Positions 39,704 to 48,301 of a stretch of DNA of 64,000 bases are shown here, piece after piece. Source of the DNA: Nitrosomonadales bacterium (GTDB lineage: Bacteria > Pseudomonadota > Gammaproteobacteria > Burkholderiales > Gallionellaceae); NCBI GenBank assembly GCA_016208015.1, contig JACQYW010000008.1, forward strand, positions 248,001-312,000, read 5' to 3'. The translations under genes and the position numbers were made by a program. Under the pieces are notes generated by a model. That model ran no database searches and had not been told where the DNA came from. It was given only the letters and a program-made list of their open reading frames with translations. Within the stretch, counting starts at the first letter, position 1; each line of letters begins with the position of its first letter.

Positions 39704-40360
39704 TCACAGTTTGTAATCGTGCTTCTGCGCCAGGCGCATGAAGTCGTGGGCAAAGTTCTCCAGATCGGTGACATGCACTTTCAGGCGGCGCAGGAAGAAG
39801 TTGTAGGCCAGCACCGCGGGCAAGGCGGTGGCGATGCCGATGGCGGTGGCGATCAGCGCTTCACCGATGGGACCGGCCACCACGTCGAGCGAGGCCGAGC
39901 CGGTCTTGCCGATGTCCTGCAGCGCATGCATGATGCCCCATACCGTCCCGAACAGACCGACGAAGGGCGAGGTCGAGCCGATGGTGGCCAATTCGGCCAG
40001 TCCGCGTTCGTGAAAGCGCTGGATGTTCTGCAACTGCTGGCGCAGCATACGTTCCAGCACATCGTGCGGAGCACCGGAATGCTTCATATCCTGTTGCGCC
40101 TCGCTCAAGGTCTTCATCTCGGCGAATCCGGCCTGCGCCAAGCGCGCGATATCGCCCTCGCTGTTCTTCGTTATCTCTGCAGCTTTGCTCCACTCCTGCG
40201 CAGACCAGAAACTGTCGGTGAACGCGAGATCGTGCTTTCTGGATTGCCACTGTTTCCACAGTTTGAAGAGGGCGATCGACCAGGTCGCGATGGATAGCAG
40301 GATCAGCAGCAGCAGCGTCCCGGTGACGATGGGCGAGTTGATGAAAAGCAGATCGTTCAT
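39704..40360 (-). CDS. exbB: MotA/TolQ/ExbB proton channel protein
   Basis: Encodes 218 aa. Membrane helices at ~12-32, ~125-150 (STSPFVGLFGTVWGIMHAL) and ~165-190 (AGPIGEALIATAIGIATALPAV) carry the conserved TVWGI and GPIGEAL...TAxGI motifs. It is the proton channel partner of ExbD for TonB-dependent import. ATG 40360 overlaps the tonB stop by ATGA; a longer upstream frame is inside tonB and not family-like. Confidence 0.92.
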   Translation of the reverse strand: MNDLLFINSPIVTGTLLLLILLSIATWSIALFKLWKQWQSRKHDLAFTDSFWSAQEWSKAAEITKNSEGDIARLAQAGFAEMKTLSEAQQDMKHSGAPHDVLERMLRQQLQNIQRFHERGLAELATIGSTSPFVGLFGTVWGIMHALQDIGKTGSASLDVVAGPIGEALIATAIGIATALPAVLAYNFFLRRLKVHVTDLENFAHDFMRLAQKHDYKL

Positions 40361-40992
40361 GTTTCTTCCTCTAAAGAAAATTTGATCGGTACCAAAAATC
40401 GCTGCGTGACCGCCTGGCCGAAACGGCGCGCGGGCGTGAAGCGCCAAGTCTTGACGGTTTGCAGCGCAGCGTTATCGAGAATGTCATAGCCGCAACTCTG
40501 ATGCAGCTTCACATCCCCTGCTCGGCCTTCGGCCAGCACCTCGACATCCAGCACAACTTTGCCGTGATAGCCCATGCGCCGCGCCACCAGGGGATAAGGC
40601 GGGCGCGGGTTGTTGAGGTAATCGGCACGGTAATCCGGTTCGGCATCCAGCACGACAGGCGAAGGCGGCGTGGCATCCTGCGGCACAGCTTGCGTCTCCT
40701 GCTTCACCGCCTCTTCCGCCGGGAGCGGATCCGGTTCGCGCGGCTTCGGCTTGGGTTGCGGCGCGATGTCGGCCTGCTGCATCTGCATGTTGGCGAACGA
40801 GATCGACATCTCGTTGACCAGTATGGCGGGGGCTTCCGGTTGCAACCAATAGGAGGCAAAGGCCAAAGCGTGCAGCAGCACCACCAGCGCGACCACAGTG
40901 ATGCGTTCGTGCAGCGGGGATCGCTCCGGCTGGGAAGAATAGGAATACGACATCGCCACGAACGGGTTCAACGAGAACGGGATGGCCGTCAT
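40357..40992 (-). CDS. tonB: Energy transducer TonB
   Basis: Encodes 211 aa. It has a cytosolic N-terminus, a single anchor (ITVVALVVLLHALAFASYWL, ~32-51), a Pro/Lys/Glu-rich linker (PQPKPKPREPDPLPAEE) and a C-terminal TonB domain (~125-205) with YPLVARRMGYHGKVVLDVEV and TWRFTPARRFGQAV. It transmits the proton-motive force to outer-membrane receptors. ATG 40992 is one base after the receptor gene and its stop overlaps exbB, so this TonB is dedicated to the operon. Confidence 0.93.
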   Translation of the reverse strand: MTAIPFSLNPFVAMSYSYSSQPERSPLHERITVVALVVLLHALAFASYWLQPEAPAILVNEMSISFANMQMQQADIAPQPKPKPREPDPLPAEEAVKQETQAVPQDATPPSPVVLDAEPDYRADYLNNPRPPYPLVARRMGYHGKVVLDVEVLAEGRAGDVKLHQSCGYDILDNAALQTVKTWRFTPARRFGQAVTQRFLVPIKFSLEEET

Positions 40993-40993
40993 A

Positions 40994-43081
40994 CTACCAG
41001 CGCCCCTCAAGCGCGACCAATACGGCGCGGAAACCGCCGTTCACGCTGCGCAATTGCCATGTATCGCCGCCCGACAGATAAGTCGTCTCGCGCACCGTAT
41101 CCGTTGCCAGCAGGTTTTGCCCGCTGAAGCGCAGATTGAGCCGCGGATCCAGCTTGTACAGCCAGAACCCGTCCAGCGTGGTCCTGGCCTGAGTGACGCT
41201 GCGCTGCTCGCCGGGGATATCGGTCACGCTGCGGCCGGACAATTGCAACGTAAGACCATAGCTGGATTGCAGGCTGGGCAGACTTTCATCCAGCCCGGCA
41301 GAGAATACATATCCGGGCGTATCGCGCGCCATGCGGGTGACACCGAGCCGGGTGTCCTCCACGCGCGCGTTGGGCAAGGTCAGGTGCGCCTTCACGGTCG
41401 CGCCCTTCCAGCCCATGCTGTCGGTGCGCACCTTGCCGTCCAGTTCGAAGCCCCAATGCATCGCGCGGCCCTCGTTCTGCGGCCGGTCGACCCAGCGGAC
41501 ACCTTCAAGTTGCACGCGGCGCTCGGTGAAATTCTGCGTGGAGCGGGCATAGAAGTTCGCCCCCAGCACGCCAGCCTCATCATCCAGATAACGCTCCAGC
41601 ACGGCTTCGAAGTTCACGCTGCGTTCCGGTTGCAGGTTGGGATTGCCGCGCCTGTCCGCTTCGACCGGCGAATTGGCCGCGATACTGGGAGAAGCGGTAT
41701 CGCTGATCTCCTCCAGACGCGGCATCTTGAGTCCGGCGCCGAACGAGGAGCGCAGCAGCCACTTGTCCACCGGCTCCCAGCGCACTGCCAGCGACGGCAT
41801 CACGCGCCCGTGCTGCTGTGCCGTGCCGGATGAATCCAGCGCGATGCTTTCGCCGCGCAGACCATAGGTCAGCGTCGTGCCCGGCAACAGCTTCCAGTCG
41901 TCCTGCACCCAGGCGATGCTCTGCCGCTCCCTGGCCCGGTCTGAATTGATTGCGGTGTAGCTGCCGGTGAAAACCTGGTCGTCGTTGCGGCGCAGATTGA
42001 TGTACTCCAATCCGACTGCAAGCAGATGCTCGCCGATCGGCCGGTCCAGGCGCAAGGCCAGATTGGTCTCGTTCTCGCGGCTGTCGCTGTGTTCGGTGGA
42101 TGTCGAAGGAGGATTCGCGACACGCACCACGTCCGCCGTGCTCTTGCGGTTGTTGAACGAGGCACGACCGGAGAATTTGCTGTTGCCAAGCAATTTCTCC
42201 CCTTCGACGCGAAGCCGCAGCATGCGGCGATGACTCTCTTCGCGACTGTTGCGGTCGCCGCTGAAAGAAAGCGTGCTCGCTGTTGCCGGCGTCGCGGCCA
42301 GCTGGGTCATGTCGCTGTTGCGTTTGCCGACGCCGTCGAAAAGTGTCGGCGAGATGGTCAGGGAATCACTGCCATCCTTCCATGTCATGCGCGGCGACAG
42401 GGCGAATTCTCTGAAGGTGTAGACCCCCTTCTCGTTTTCCTGCTGCCACAGGCTGCGCGTCCCCGCCGTGGTGTCCTGCCGGTCCGTCTCGCTCTGCGTC
42501 GGCATGCGGTGCAGGTTCAGGGTGACCGGCAGCGTCCAGGCGAAGCCACCCTCCCCGCCATTGTTGGTCAAAGTGAACTGCGCATTGGGTTCGCTGCCGC
42601 GATAACCCGCCGCGGCTTTCAGTGCGGTCGAACGTTTTGGCAAGGCTTTTTTCATGACCAGATTGACCGTGACGGACGCACTGCCGCCATATTCAGCCGA
42701 CGAACCGCGCAATATCTCCACGCGTTCCAGGTCGCCGGAAGGCAGCCGCCCGACGATCGCCGCCCCCATGCGCGCACCGCCCGCCGAACGCTCGCCGTCC
42801 ACCAGTATCTGCACCGAATCGCGCGACATGCCGCGTGCGCGCTGACCGTCGCCATTGACTTCGACGCCGGGCAACTTGCCCAGCACCTCGCCGATGGTCA
42901 TCACCCCCAGGTTCTCGATGTCCTTGCGCTCCAGCACGATCTTTTGCGTGGTGGCATCGCGGCGTTCGGCCACGTCCGAGCCTTTGGCGGTGACGGTGAT
43001 CTCTTTCAGGGTGGGCGGTTCTTCGGCGCAGACAGAACTTGCGCACAAGACACACACAGCAACTACGGCAGAACGTTTCAT
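40994..43081 (-). CDS. TonB-dependent outer membrane receptor (second of the operon)
   Basis: Encodes 695 aa. It has a signal peptide (MKRSAVVAVCVLCASSVCA), a TonB box LKEITVTA at ~25, a plug domain (~40-150; TIGEVLGKLPGVEVNGDGQ, VEILRGSSAEYGGSASVTV) and a 22-strand-type barrel ending in a terminal aromatic Trp (VALEGRW). The substrate is not readable from sequence. Its gene is 22 bases after the TauE-like gene and 1 base before tonB. The ligand is probably a chelated metal, given the reductase-like neighbours (inference). Confidence 0.92.
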   Translation of the reverse strand: MKRSAVVAVCVLCASSVCAEEPPTLKEITVTAKGSDVAERRDATTQKIVLERKDIENLGVMTIGEVLGKLPGVEVNGDGQRARGMSRDSVQILVDGERSAGGARMGAAIVGRLPSGDLERVEILRGSSAEYGGSASVTVNLVMKKALPKRSTALKAAAGYRGSEPNAQFTLTNNGGEGGFAWTLPVTLNLHRMPTQSETDRQDTTAGTRSLWQQENEKGVYTFREFALSPRMTWKDGSDSLTISPTLFDGVGKRNSDMTQLAATPATASTLSFSGDRNSREESHRRMLRLRVEGEKLLGNSKFSGRASFNNRKSTADVVRVANPPSTSTEHSDSRENETNLALRLDRPIGEHLLAVGLEYINLRRNDDQVFTGSYTAINSDRARERQSIAWVQDDWKLLPGTTLTYGLRGESIALDSSGTAQQHGRVMPSLAVRWEPVDKWLLRSSFGAGLKMPRLEEISDTASPSIAANSPVEADRRGNPNLQPERSVNFEAVLERYLDDEAGVLGANFYARSTQNFTERRVQLEGVRWVDRPQNEGRAMHWGFELDGKVRTDSMGWKGATVKAHLTLPNARVEDTRLGVTRMARDTPGYVFSAGLDESLPSLQSSYGLTLQLSGRSVTDIPGEQRSVTQARTTLDGFWLYKLDPRLNLRFSGQNLLATDTVRETTYLSGGDTWQLRSVNGGFRAVLVALEGRW

Positions 43082-43103
43082 ATCGGAGCTACAAAGTTAG
43101 GGG

Positions 43104-43763
43104 TTAAATCACCAGAAAGATGCGTCGCAAACCCAGCAGGATCAGTACCGCCGCCGCGCCCCAGCGTATCCAGCGCGTGAGCCAATCGCGGTTCTCGCGC
43201 AGGTTCCTGCCCAGCAGGCTGATCAGCGGCAATAGTACCAGCAACGGCGTCAATGCCGCACCCAGACCGAAAGCCGCGCCGCTTGCCATGCCCAGTTTGA
43301 CGCTGCCCGCCGTCGCACACACGGCCAGCAGCGAGGCCAGCGGCGCACAGGGCGTGAGACTCAACGAGAAACCGAGCAACAGCGGCGGCGTACTCCCTGC
43401 GCTGCGCGCCGCATCGCACGGCGTGTGCACTGTAGCCGGGCGCAGCAACCACAATCCTGCGACAAGAGACGCCGCACCGATGATGAGGTTCCCCGTACCG
43501 CCGCGCATCACTTGCGCCAGCCATGCCCCCGCCCCTGCGGCCAGCGCACCGAGCATGATGTACGCCATGATGCGCCCGCTGACGAACAGGGCTGTGTCGC
43601 GCAAGGCCTGTCTCTGTGTGTCGCCGCGCCCCAGCACCCAGGTCCCCATGAACGGCAGACAGGTGGCGGTGCAGGCGGTCAGACCCAGCGATGCGCCCAG
43701 CAGCCACACGGTGAATAAGGTGGTCTGCTGCGGCAGCAATCCGGCATCGAGCAGGTCAACCAT
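43104..43763 (-). CDS. TauE/SafE (COG2836-like) membrane protein
   Basis: Encodes 219 aa with about six membrane helices. Pro/Cys-containing helices, TACTATCLPFMGTWVLG and LGFSLSLTPCAPLASLLA, resemble the CcdA/DsbD-like repeat of the sulfite-exporter/UreH family that commonly accompanies ccoGHIS copper-oxidase maturation genes. The paired TxC(x)nP motifs suggest thiol or metal handling across the inner membrane. ATG 43763 overlaps the polyferredoxin gene stop by 8 bases. Confidence 0.8.
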   Translation of the reverse strand: MVDLLDAGLLPQQTTLFTVWLLGASLGLTACTATCLPFMGTWVLGRGDTQRQALRDTALFVSGRIMAYIMLGALAAGAGAWLAQVMRGGTGNLIIGAASLVAGLWLLRPATVHTPCDAARSAGSTPPLLLGFSLSLTPCAPLASLLAVCATAGSVKLGMASGAAFGLGAALTPLLVLLPLISLLGRNLRENRDWLTRWIRWGAAAVLILLGLRRIFLVI

Positions 43764-44814
43764 TTTCGCCCTTGGGCTTGTTGACCCGGACATCGATGAC
43801 GCGCTGCTTCGGCGCCCCCTCGGGCGTTTCCGCCCTCACCCGTCGCTTGTAGTGCTCGCGCGATGATCCGAACAGCCTGAAGCCGAAGAACTTGAGCTGG
43901 ATGACATCGTCGTCCGGGCAGTATTCGGCGCAGCGTCCGCACATCGTGCAGTCTTCGTGGAAGGCCTTCTTGCCGAACTCGGTACCGATCTCGTGGATGT
44001 CCATCGGGCAGGCTTTTTCGCACACGCCGCATTTCTCGCATTTCTCGTGGGCATCCTTCTTCACCAGACGCATCGGCGACAGCTTCTGGAACAGCGCGTT
44101 CCACGACAGCAGCGGACAGATGCGGCAGAACGGCTGGCGCGCAGCCAGTGCGGCGATGACGACGAAACCGAACATCGCGTTGCCCAGCGCACCGAGGGCG
44201 AAATTGACGGTAGTGGATGTGCGCACGGCGATCTGCTCGGTATCGGCGGTCAACAAAGTGGTCGCGATGCGCGACGGGCACACCTGGCAGAACGGGTCGC
44301 CCAGCTCGTTGGACACCACGCCCATGCCGGCCATGGTGGGCAAAGCCAGTACCAGCACCAGCAACATCAGCCACTTCACCGGCCGCACCCTGCCGACATT
44401 CCCGGGTTGCAAGCGGTTGAGCGGGCGACCGAGACGGCGACCGATGCGGTACAGCAGTTCCTGCACCGTGCCCAGCGGACAGACCCAGCCGCAAAACGCC
44501 TTGTTGAGGAGAAAGAAAAACATGAAGAACACGCCCACCGACATCGCCACCGGGATGAACACCTTGAGTGTGATGTCCTGCGCCTTGACCAGCGCTTCGC
44601 CCACGCGGTGATGCAACTGGTGCTGGTTGACGATGAGGATGCAATGGTCGCCGGTCATCTTGTCGTAAGCGCAGGACAGCGCGGGCAGCGCCTGCGAGAT
44701 GCGGTCCACGGTGTAACTGCCGAGCAGCGCTCCGCCGTAGACCGTGAGAAACAACATCAGTATCTGCACGGTGAAACGGACGCGGCCCAGGGTCGGGAAT
44801 AATGTCTTAAGCAT
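43756..44814 (-). CDS. Membrane polyferredoxin (CcoG/NapH/NosR-like 4Fe-4S protein)
   Basis: Encodes 352 aa. Four membrane helices (~15-37, ~95-120, ~155-175, ~215-240) alternate with Cys motifs FCGWVCPLG, FCQVCPSR and FCRICPLLSW, followed by a cytosolic two-cluster ferredoxin domain with CEKCGVCEKACP and CTMCGRCAEYCP. This is the NapH/CcoG layout: electrons pass from cytosolic clusters through the membrane. CcoG was reported to be a cupric reductase, NapH a quinol-linked electron donor; which applies here is unknown. It overlaps both neighbours by 8 bases, so it is made together with the exported Met/His protein and the TauE-like protein. Confidence 0.85.
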   Translation of the reverse strand: MLKTLFPTLGRVRFTVQILMLFLTVYGGALLGSYTVDRISQALPALSCAYDKMTGDHCILIVNQHQLHHRVGEALVKAQDITLKVFIPVAMSVGVFFMFFFLLNKAFCGWVCPLGTVQELLYRIGRRLGRPLNRLQPGNVGRVRPVKWLMLLVLVLALPTMAGMGVVSNELGDPFCQVCPSRIATTLLTADTEQIAVRTSTTVNFALGALGNAMFGFVVIAALAARQPFCRICPLLSWNALFQKLSPMRLVKKDAHEKCEKCGVCEKACPMDIHEIGTEFGKKAFHEDCTMCGRCAEYCPDDDVIQLKFFGFRLFGSSREHYKRRVRAETPEGAPKQRVIDVRVNKPKGENG

Positions 44815-45733
44815 TGCCAGCCTCCTCGCTCTTCGGTTCGGTCTTGCGCTTGCGCAACAACGGAGCGGCACCCAGCATGCCGAGCAAGGTGAACCCCAGC
44901 CCCATCGCCAGACTGCGTTTCTCGAAGGCATTGGGACCGTAACTGCTGTTGAACGCGGTCAAGAAGGTTTTGCCTTCGGCGGCGTATTCGGTCGCCAGCA
45001 CCAGATCGGCGCCGCGACGCATGCCGTGGTTGTGCCCACCTGCATCCTTCATTTCTTCCTCGGGCTTGAAGTCATCCGGTACATGGACCCTGACCACACC
45101 CTGCACGTCCGCGACGAACTCGGCCATGCTGCCGTTGGAAGTCTCCAGATAGACCTTCTGTCCGGGCAGCGGCTGGCCGTTGAAACGCAGCAGGAACTGC
45201 CAGTCCTCGTTGGCCCGATAGCGCGAATGCTCGCGCGGGAACGGCTGCGGGATGATCTCCAGTTCATGCTTCTGCTGCATGAACATCGCGCTCGGATCCC
45301 TGGCACCGCGCTCGTTGAACGAATACACGGTGGAAGCGACCCGCACCGTGTCACCCTGCTCTTCGCGCGCCGCCAGCCAGTGGAAGCCGCCGTTGGCAGG
45401 CTTGTCCAGCATGGCACCGCCCATCTCTATCGACAGCTGACGATGCGCCTTGTCGTCTTTCGTATTGTTGGACCAGGCATCGATGCCCGCCGCCACGATG
45501 TTCTGCGGCATGATGGCTGTCTTCATGGTCTCGCGGCTCTCGCCGCTCATCCTCGCCTTCAGCGTCGGATAGAGCGTCCACGCGGCCGTCTTGCCCATGC
45601 CCTGCATCATCGCGGCATGATCGTGGCCTCCTGACATATCCATCTGCGGCCTGCCGCCCGGTTTACCCTCAGGCGCGGCTAATGCCGTTGCTGCCGCCAG
45701 CAACGCCCCCATCAATATCAGATTCATTCTCAT
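44807..45733 (-). CDS. Exported Met/His-rich protein with DUF4198-like domain and C-terminal anchor
   Basis: Encodes 308 aa. A signal peptide (MRMNLILMGALLAAATALA) is followed by a metal-ligand-rich stretch DMSGGHDHAAMMQGMG (~32-47). A beta-rich body (~50-260) includes NGQPLPGQKVYLETSNG, like the Ig-type DUF4198 proteins, and a second His cluster (GGHNHGMRRGAD). A C-terminal helix (LAMGLGFTLLGMLGAAPLL) plus basic tail follows, probably anchoring it to the inner membrane facing the periplasm. RBS GGAG lies seven bases before ATG 45733. A periplasmic copper or nickel carrier is inferred from the Met/His clusters and context; the exact family is uncertain. Confidence 0.75.
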   Translation of the reverse strand: MRMNLILMGALLAAATALAAPEGKPGGRPQMDMSGGHDHAAMMQGMGKTAAWTLYPTLKARMSGESRETMKTAIMPQNIVAAGIDAWSNNTKDDKAHRQLSIEMGGAMLDKPANGGFHWLAAREEQGDTVRVASTVYSFNERGARDPSAMFMQQKHELEIIPQPFPREHSRYRANEDWQFLLRFNGQPLPGQKVYLETSNGSMAEFVADVQGVVRVHVPDDFKPEEEMKDAGGHNHGMRRGADLVLATEYAAEGKTFLTAFNSSYGPNAFEKRSLAMGLGFTLLGMLGAAPLLRKRKTEPKSEEAGNA

Positions 45734-45744
45734 CGCAATGCTCC

Positions 45745-48090
45745 TTAAAAGACCAACGACAAACCTGCCGTCCAGACACGTCCCGCATTGACCGTGATGG
45801 ACGGGTCTTCCGCGTTGTAGACACCGTCGCCGTTGCTATCCGAAGAACCGCGGATGGTGGTGTAGTAGTAGCGGTCGAACACGTTGTCGATGCGCGCGAA
45901 CGCGGACCACTTCATGCCCTTTTCGGTCTTGATCTCGTAGTTGGCCATCAGGTTGTAAACCGTGCGTCCGCCCACCCACACCACGTTCACTTCATCGGCA
46001 TAGCTGCCGGATTGGGCATTCATCTCTCCCGTCACAGTCCACGCTGTCGTCGCGCGGTAACGTGTCGTCAGATTGATCTTGTGCTGGGGCGTGCGCGGCA
46101 CGGTGTTGCCGGTGTTGTTGTAATACACCGACGGCAGCGGGGCGCTGCGCGAGCCCATGGCCATCCAGTAACTGTCGTTGCGCGTGAAGATCGCTCTCAG
46201 GTAGGTATAAGCCACATCGCCAGACCATGCCTGCAGCGAATCCGTTTTCGCCCCTACTTCCAATCCGCGATTTCTCACGCCGCCGATGTTCTGATACTGC
46301 TCCACACCCTCTGCAGTCGGCGTGGTCTGATACTGACCGCCCGTGTTCAGGATGAAGTTCTTGCGGTCGAGCTGGAACACCGCCACATCCGTATCGAGTG
46401 CGACACCGAACAACTCGCTCTTGGCGCGCATGCCGATCTCGTAGTTCCAGGATTTCTCCGGCGACAGGTTGGGGTTGGCCAGCACAGTGCCGGTCGGCGT
46501 GATCGAGCCGCCATACAGCTGGCTGATGGTCGGCACGCGGAAGCCGGTCGATATGTTGGAATAGAGCTCGCGATCCACGCTCAGCGCGTAATTCAATCCG
46601 GCACGCTCCGACCAGACACGGAAGGTCTTTTCGCCGCTGCTGACCCTGCCCTGCGAGATCTGCGTGGCAGTCAACGGGATGTAGCTGACATATTTCGCCG
46701 TGATGTTGTCGTAACGCGCATTCAGGGTGGCGGTCAACGGTTCGGCCAGCAGCCATTTGAATTCGCCGTACATCGCGCGGGTATCGGAAGTGGAGAGACT
46801 GTTGTTGGTCACCGTCCCTTGCAGGTTGAGCGGATTGGTCACTCCGACCGGCGTGTTGCGCGAGGTATACGTCACCAGGTTGGTGGTCAGTGCCCTGTCC
46901 TCGAATCGTTGCATGTCGAGACCCGCCATCATCCCGGTCTGTTCGCCGCCTTTGCGCACTTCCGCCTTCATGCCCTTTTGCACCTGCTTCGTGTCCGCCC
47001 CGCTGGCATAGACATCGCGCAGTTGCGACATATCGTTCACAGCGAGCAGGGTTCCCGCGCTGTCCCGCAAATACCCGCTCGGCCCCTGCCAGCCGTAGGT
47101 GTGGTCCTTGAACAGATAGGTGTTCACCAGCAGATTGGCGCCATCGCCGAAATCGTTGGCATAGGAAAGGTTGGCCTTGTTCAGGTCGATATCGTATTTG
47201 CGCGCATAGTCCTTGCCGCCGGAAGTCGCGCTGGTCGGGTCGATGGCCGCATTGGTCACGCCGCGCACCGTACCGTGGCTGTCCTTGGAACGCTTCGAGT
47301 GTTCGAAACCGAATGTCACATCGCTGCTGGCATCGATCAGATATTGCAGCTTCCCGTCCAGATAGTCCCTGCTCCAGGCACCCTGATCGTAGTAATCATC
47401 CGACATCGCCTTGCTCTTCTGGATATGTCCAACCAGATCGTTCCCGGCAAAACCCACGCGCAGCAACCCCTTGTGGTAATTGAAACTGCCCACTTCGGCA
47501 GCAGCCGTCACACCGGCCATCTTGGCACCGCGCTTGGTGGTGATGATCACCGCACCCGAGAGCGCATCCTCGCCGAACAGGTAGGAGGCGCCGCCCTTGA
47601 TGACCTTGATCGATTCGATGTTGTCCAGATCAATGTTGACGCGCCCGGTGCGCTCCAGCACCGGCACGCCGTCGATCACGATCGCCACACCGGGTTTCTC
47701 GCCCATATAGCGCTGCGCTTCCACACCGCGCAGCATGATCTTCACCGAATCGCCGCTCTGCACCTCGGCCGTCACCCCCGGCACCGATTCGAGGACATCG
47801 ACGATGTTCTTGCCGTGCTCTTCGTCCACGCGTCTGCCATTGATGTTGCTGATGTTGGAGGGCTCGCCGCGCTTGGAATCGAAACGGTCATCGATGGTCG
47901 TGGATGTGACGACCACCTCGCCCAGCATCTTCCTGCTCACGCCGCCATTCGCTGGCTCCGTATTCGTTGCGGCGTCTGAATCGACCGCGACAGGCGGCAC
48001 GGTTCCACCAGCTTCAGCATAAGCCTGATTGAATAACGACATGGACAGCATGAGCGGCAACGCGCTCATGGCAACAAATATCTTGTTCAT
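45745..48090 (-). CDS. TonB-dependent outer membrane receptor (first of the operon)
   Basis: Encodes 781 aa. It has a signal peptide (residues 1-25, ending NQAYA), a TonB box LGEVVVTST at ~56, a plug (~65-190 with VPGVTAEVQSGDSVKIMLRG and VIKGGASYLFGEDALSGAV) and a long beta-barrel with a C-terminal Phe (AGLSLVF). It is the first gene of the eight-gene operon down to exbD. The ligand is unknown. Compared with the second receptor it is larger and shares little sequence, so the two likely recognise different substrates or work in sequence. Confidence 0.92.
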   Translation of the reverse strand: MNKIFVAMSALPLMLSMSLFNQAYAEAGGTVPPVAVDSDAATNTEPANGGVSRKMLGEVVVTSTTIDDRFDSKRGEPSNISNINGRRVDEEHGKNIVDVLESVPGVTAEVQSGDSVKIMLRGVEAQRYMGEKPGVAIVIDGVPVLERTGRVNIDLDNIESIKVIKGGASYLFGEDALSGAVIITTKRGAKMAGVTAAAEVGSFNYHKGLLRVGFAGNDLVGHIQKSKAMSDDYYDQGAWSRDYLDGKLQYLIDASSDVTFGFEHSKRSKDSHGTVRGVTNAAIDPTSATSGGKDYARKYDIDLNKANLSYANDFGDGANLLVNTYLFKDHTYGWQGPSGYLRDSAGTLLAVNDMSQLRDVYASGADTKQVQKGMKAEVRKGGEQTGMMAGLDMQRFEDRALTTNLVTYTSRNTPVGVTNPLNLQGTVTNNSLSTSDTRAMYGEFKWLLAEPLTATLNARYDNITAKYVSYIPLTATQISQGRVSSGEKTFRVWSERAGLNYALSVDRELYSNISTGFRVPTISQLYGGSITPTGTVLANPNLSPEKSWNYEIGMRAKSELFGVALDTDVAVFQLDRKNFILNTGGQYQTTPTAEGVEQYQNIGGVRNRGLEVGAKTDSLQAWSGDVAYTYLRAIFTRNDSYWMAMGSRSAPLPSVYYNNTGNTVPRTPQHKINLTTRYRATTAWTVTGEMNAQSGSYADEVNVVWVGGRTVYNLMANYEIKTEKGMKWSAFARIDNVFDRYYYTTIRGSSDSNGDGVYNAEDPSITVNAGRVWTAGLSLVF

Positions 48091-48155
48091 ACACTCCCCT
48101 GTTTGCAGTTGTTAAAACGGGGCGGATACTAAAGCCCTCTTTTAAACACGGGAAT

Positions 48156-48201
48156 GCGTCATATTGTCGCGCGTCAATTTGCCGCACCCTCCGTGCGTCA
48201 A
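48156..48201. promoter_or_regulatory. Three TGACGC repeats upstream of the receptor operon
   Basis: On the minus strand TTGACGC, TTGACGC and ATGACGC occur at 48195-48201, 48171-48177 and 48156-48162, 65-110 bases before the receptor start. They could be operator half-sites or a -35 element; no clear -10 pairs with them. Confidence 0.35.
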
Positions 48202-48289
48202 ATTTTCGGAGGAGGTTTGGGTTCGAAAAGCAGATGTGATGCTGGACACCCCAAATGCCGGACGACGGCGGCGGCAACCTCCCTTCCGC

Positions 48290-48295
48290 TATAAT
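48290..48295 (+). promoter_or_regulatory. Candidate -10 box of mutL (leaderless)
   Basis: TATAAT ends six bases before the mutL ATG at 48302, so transcription would start at or next to the start codon. No Shine-Dalgarno is present in the bases before the ATG. Confidence 0.5.
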
Positions 48296-48301
48296 CCGCA
48301 G

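Noticed and set aside
45682..47979. A 765-codon open frame opposite the first TonB receptor
   Set aside because: No RBS, atypical composition and exact antisense of a clearly coding receptor gene.
48164..48301. Longer mutL reading from 48164
   Set aside because: The extra N-terminus is not MutL-like, covers the promoter region, and MSSIHLLPDLLINQIAAGEV starts at 48302 as in the family.
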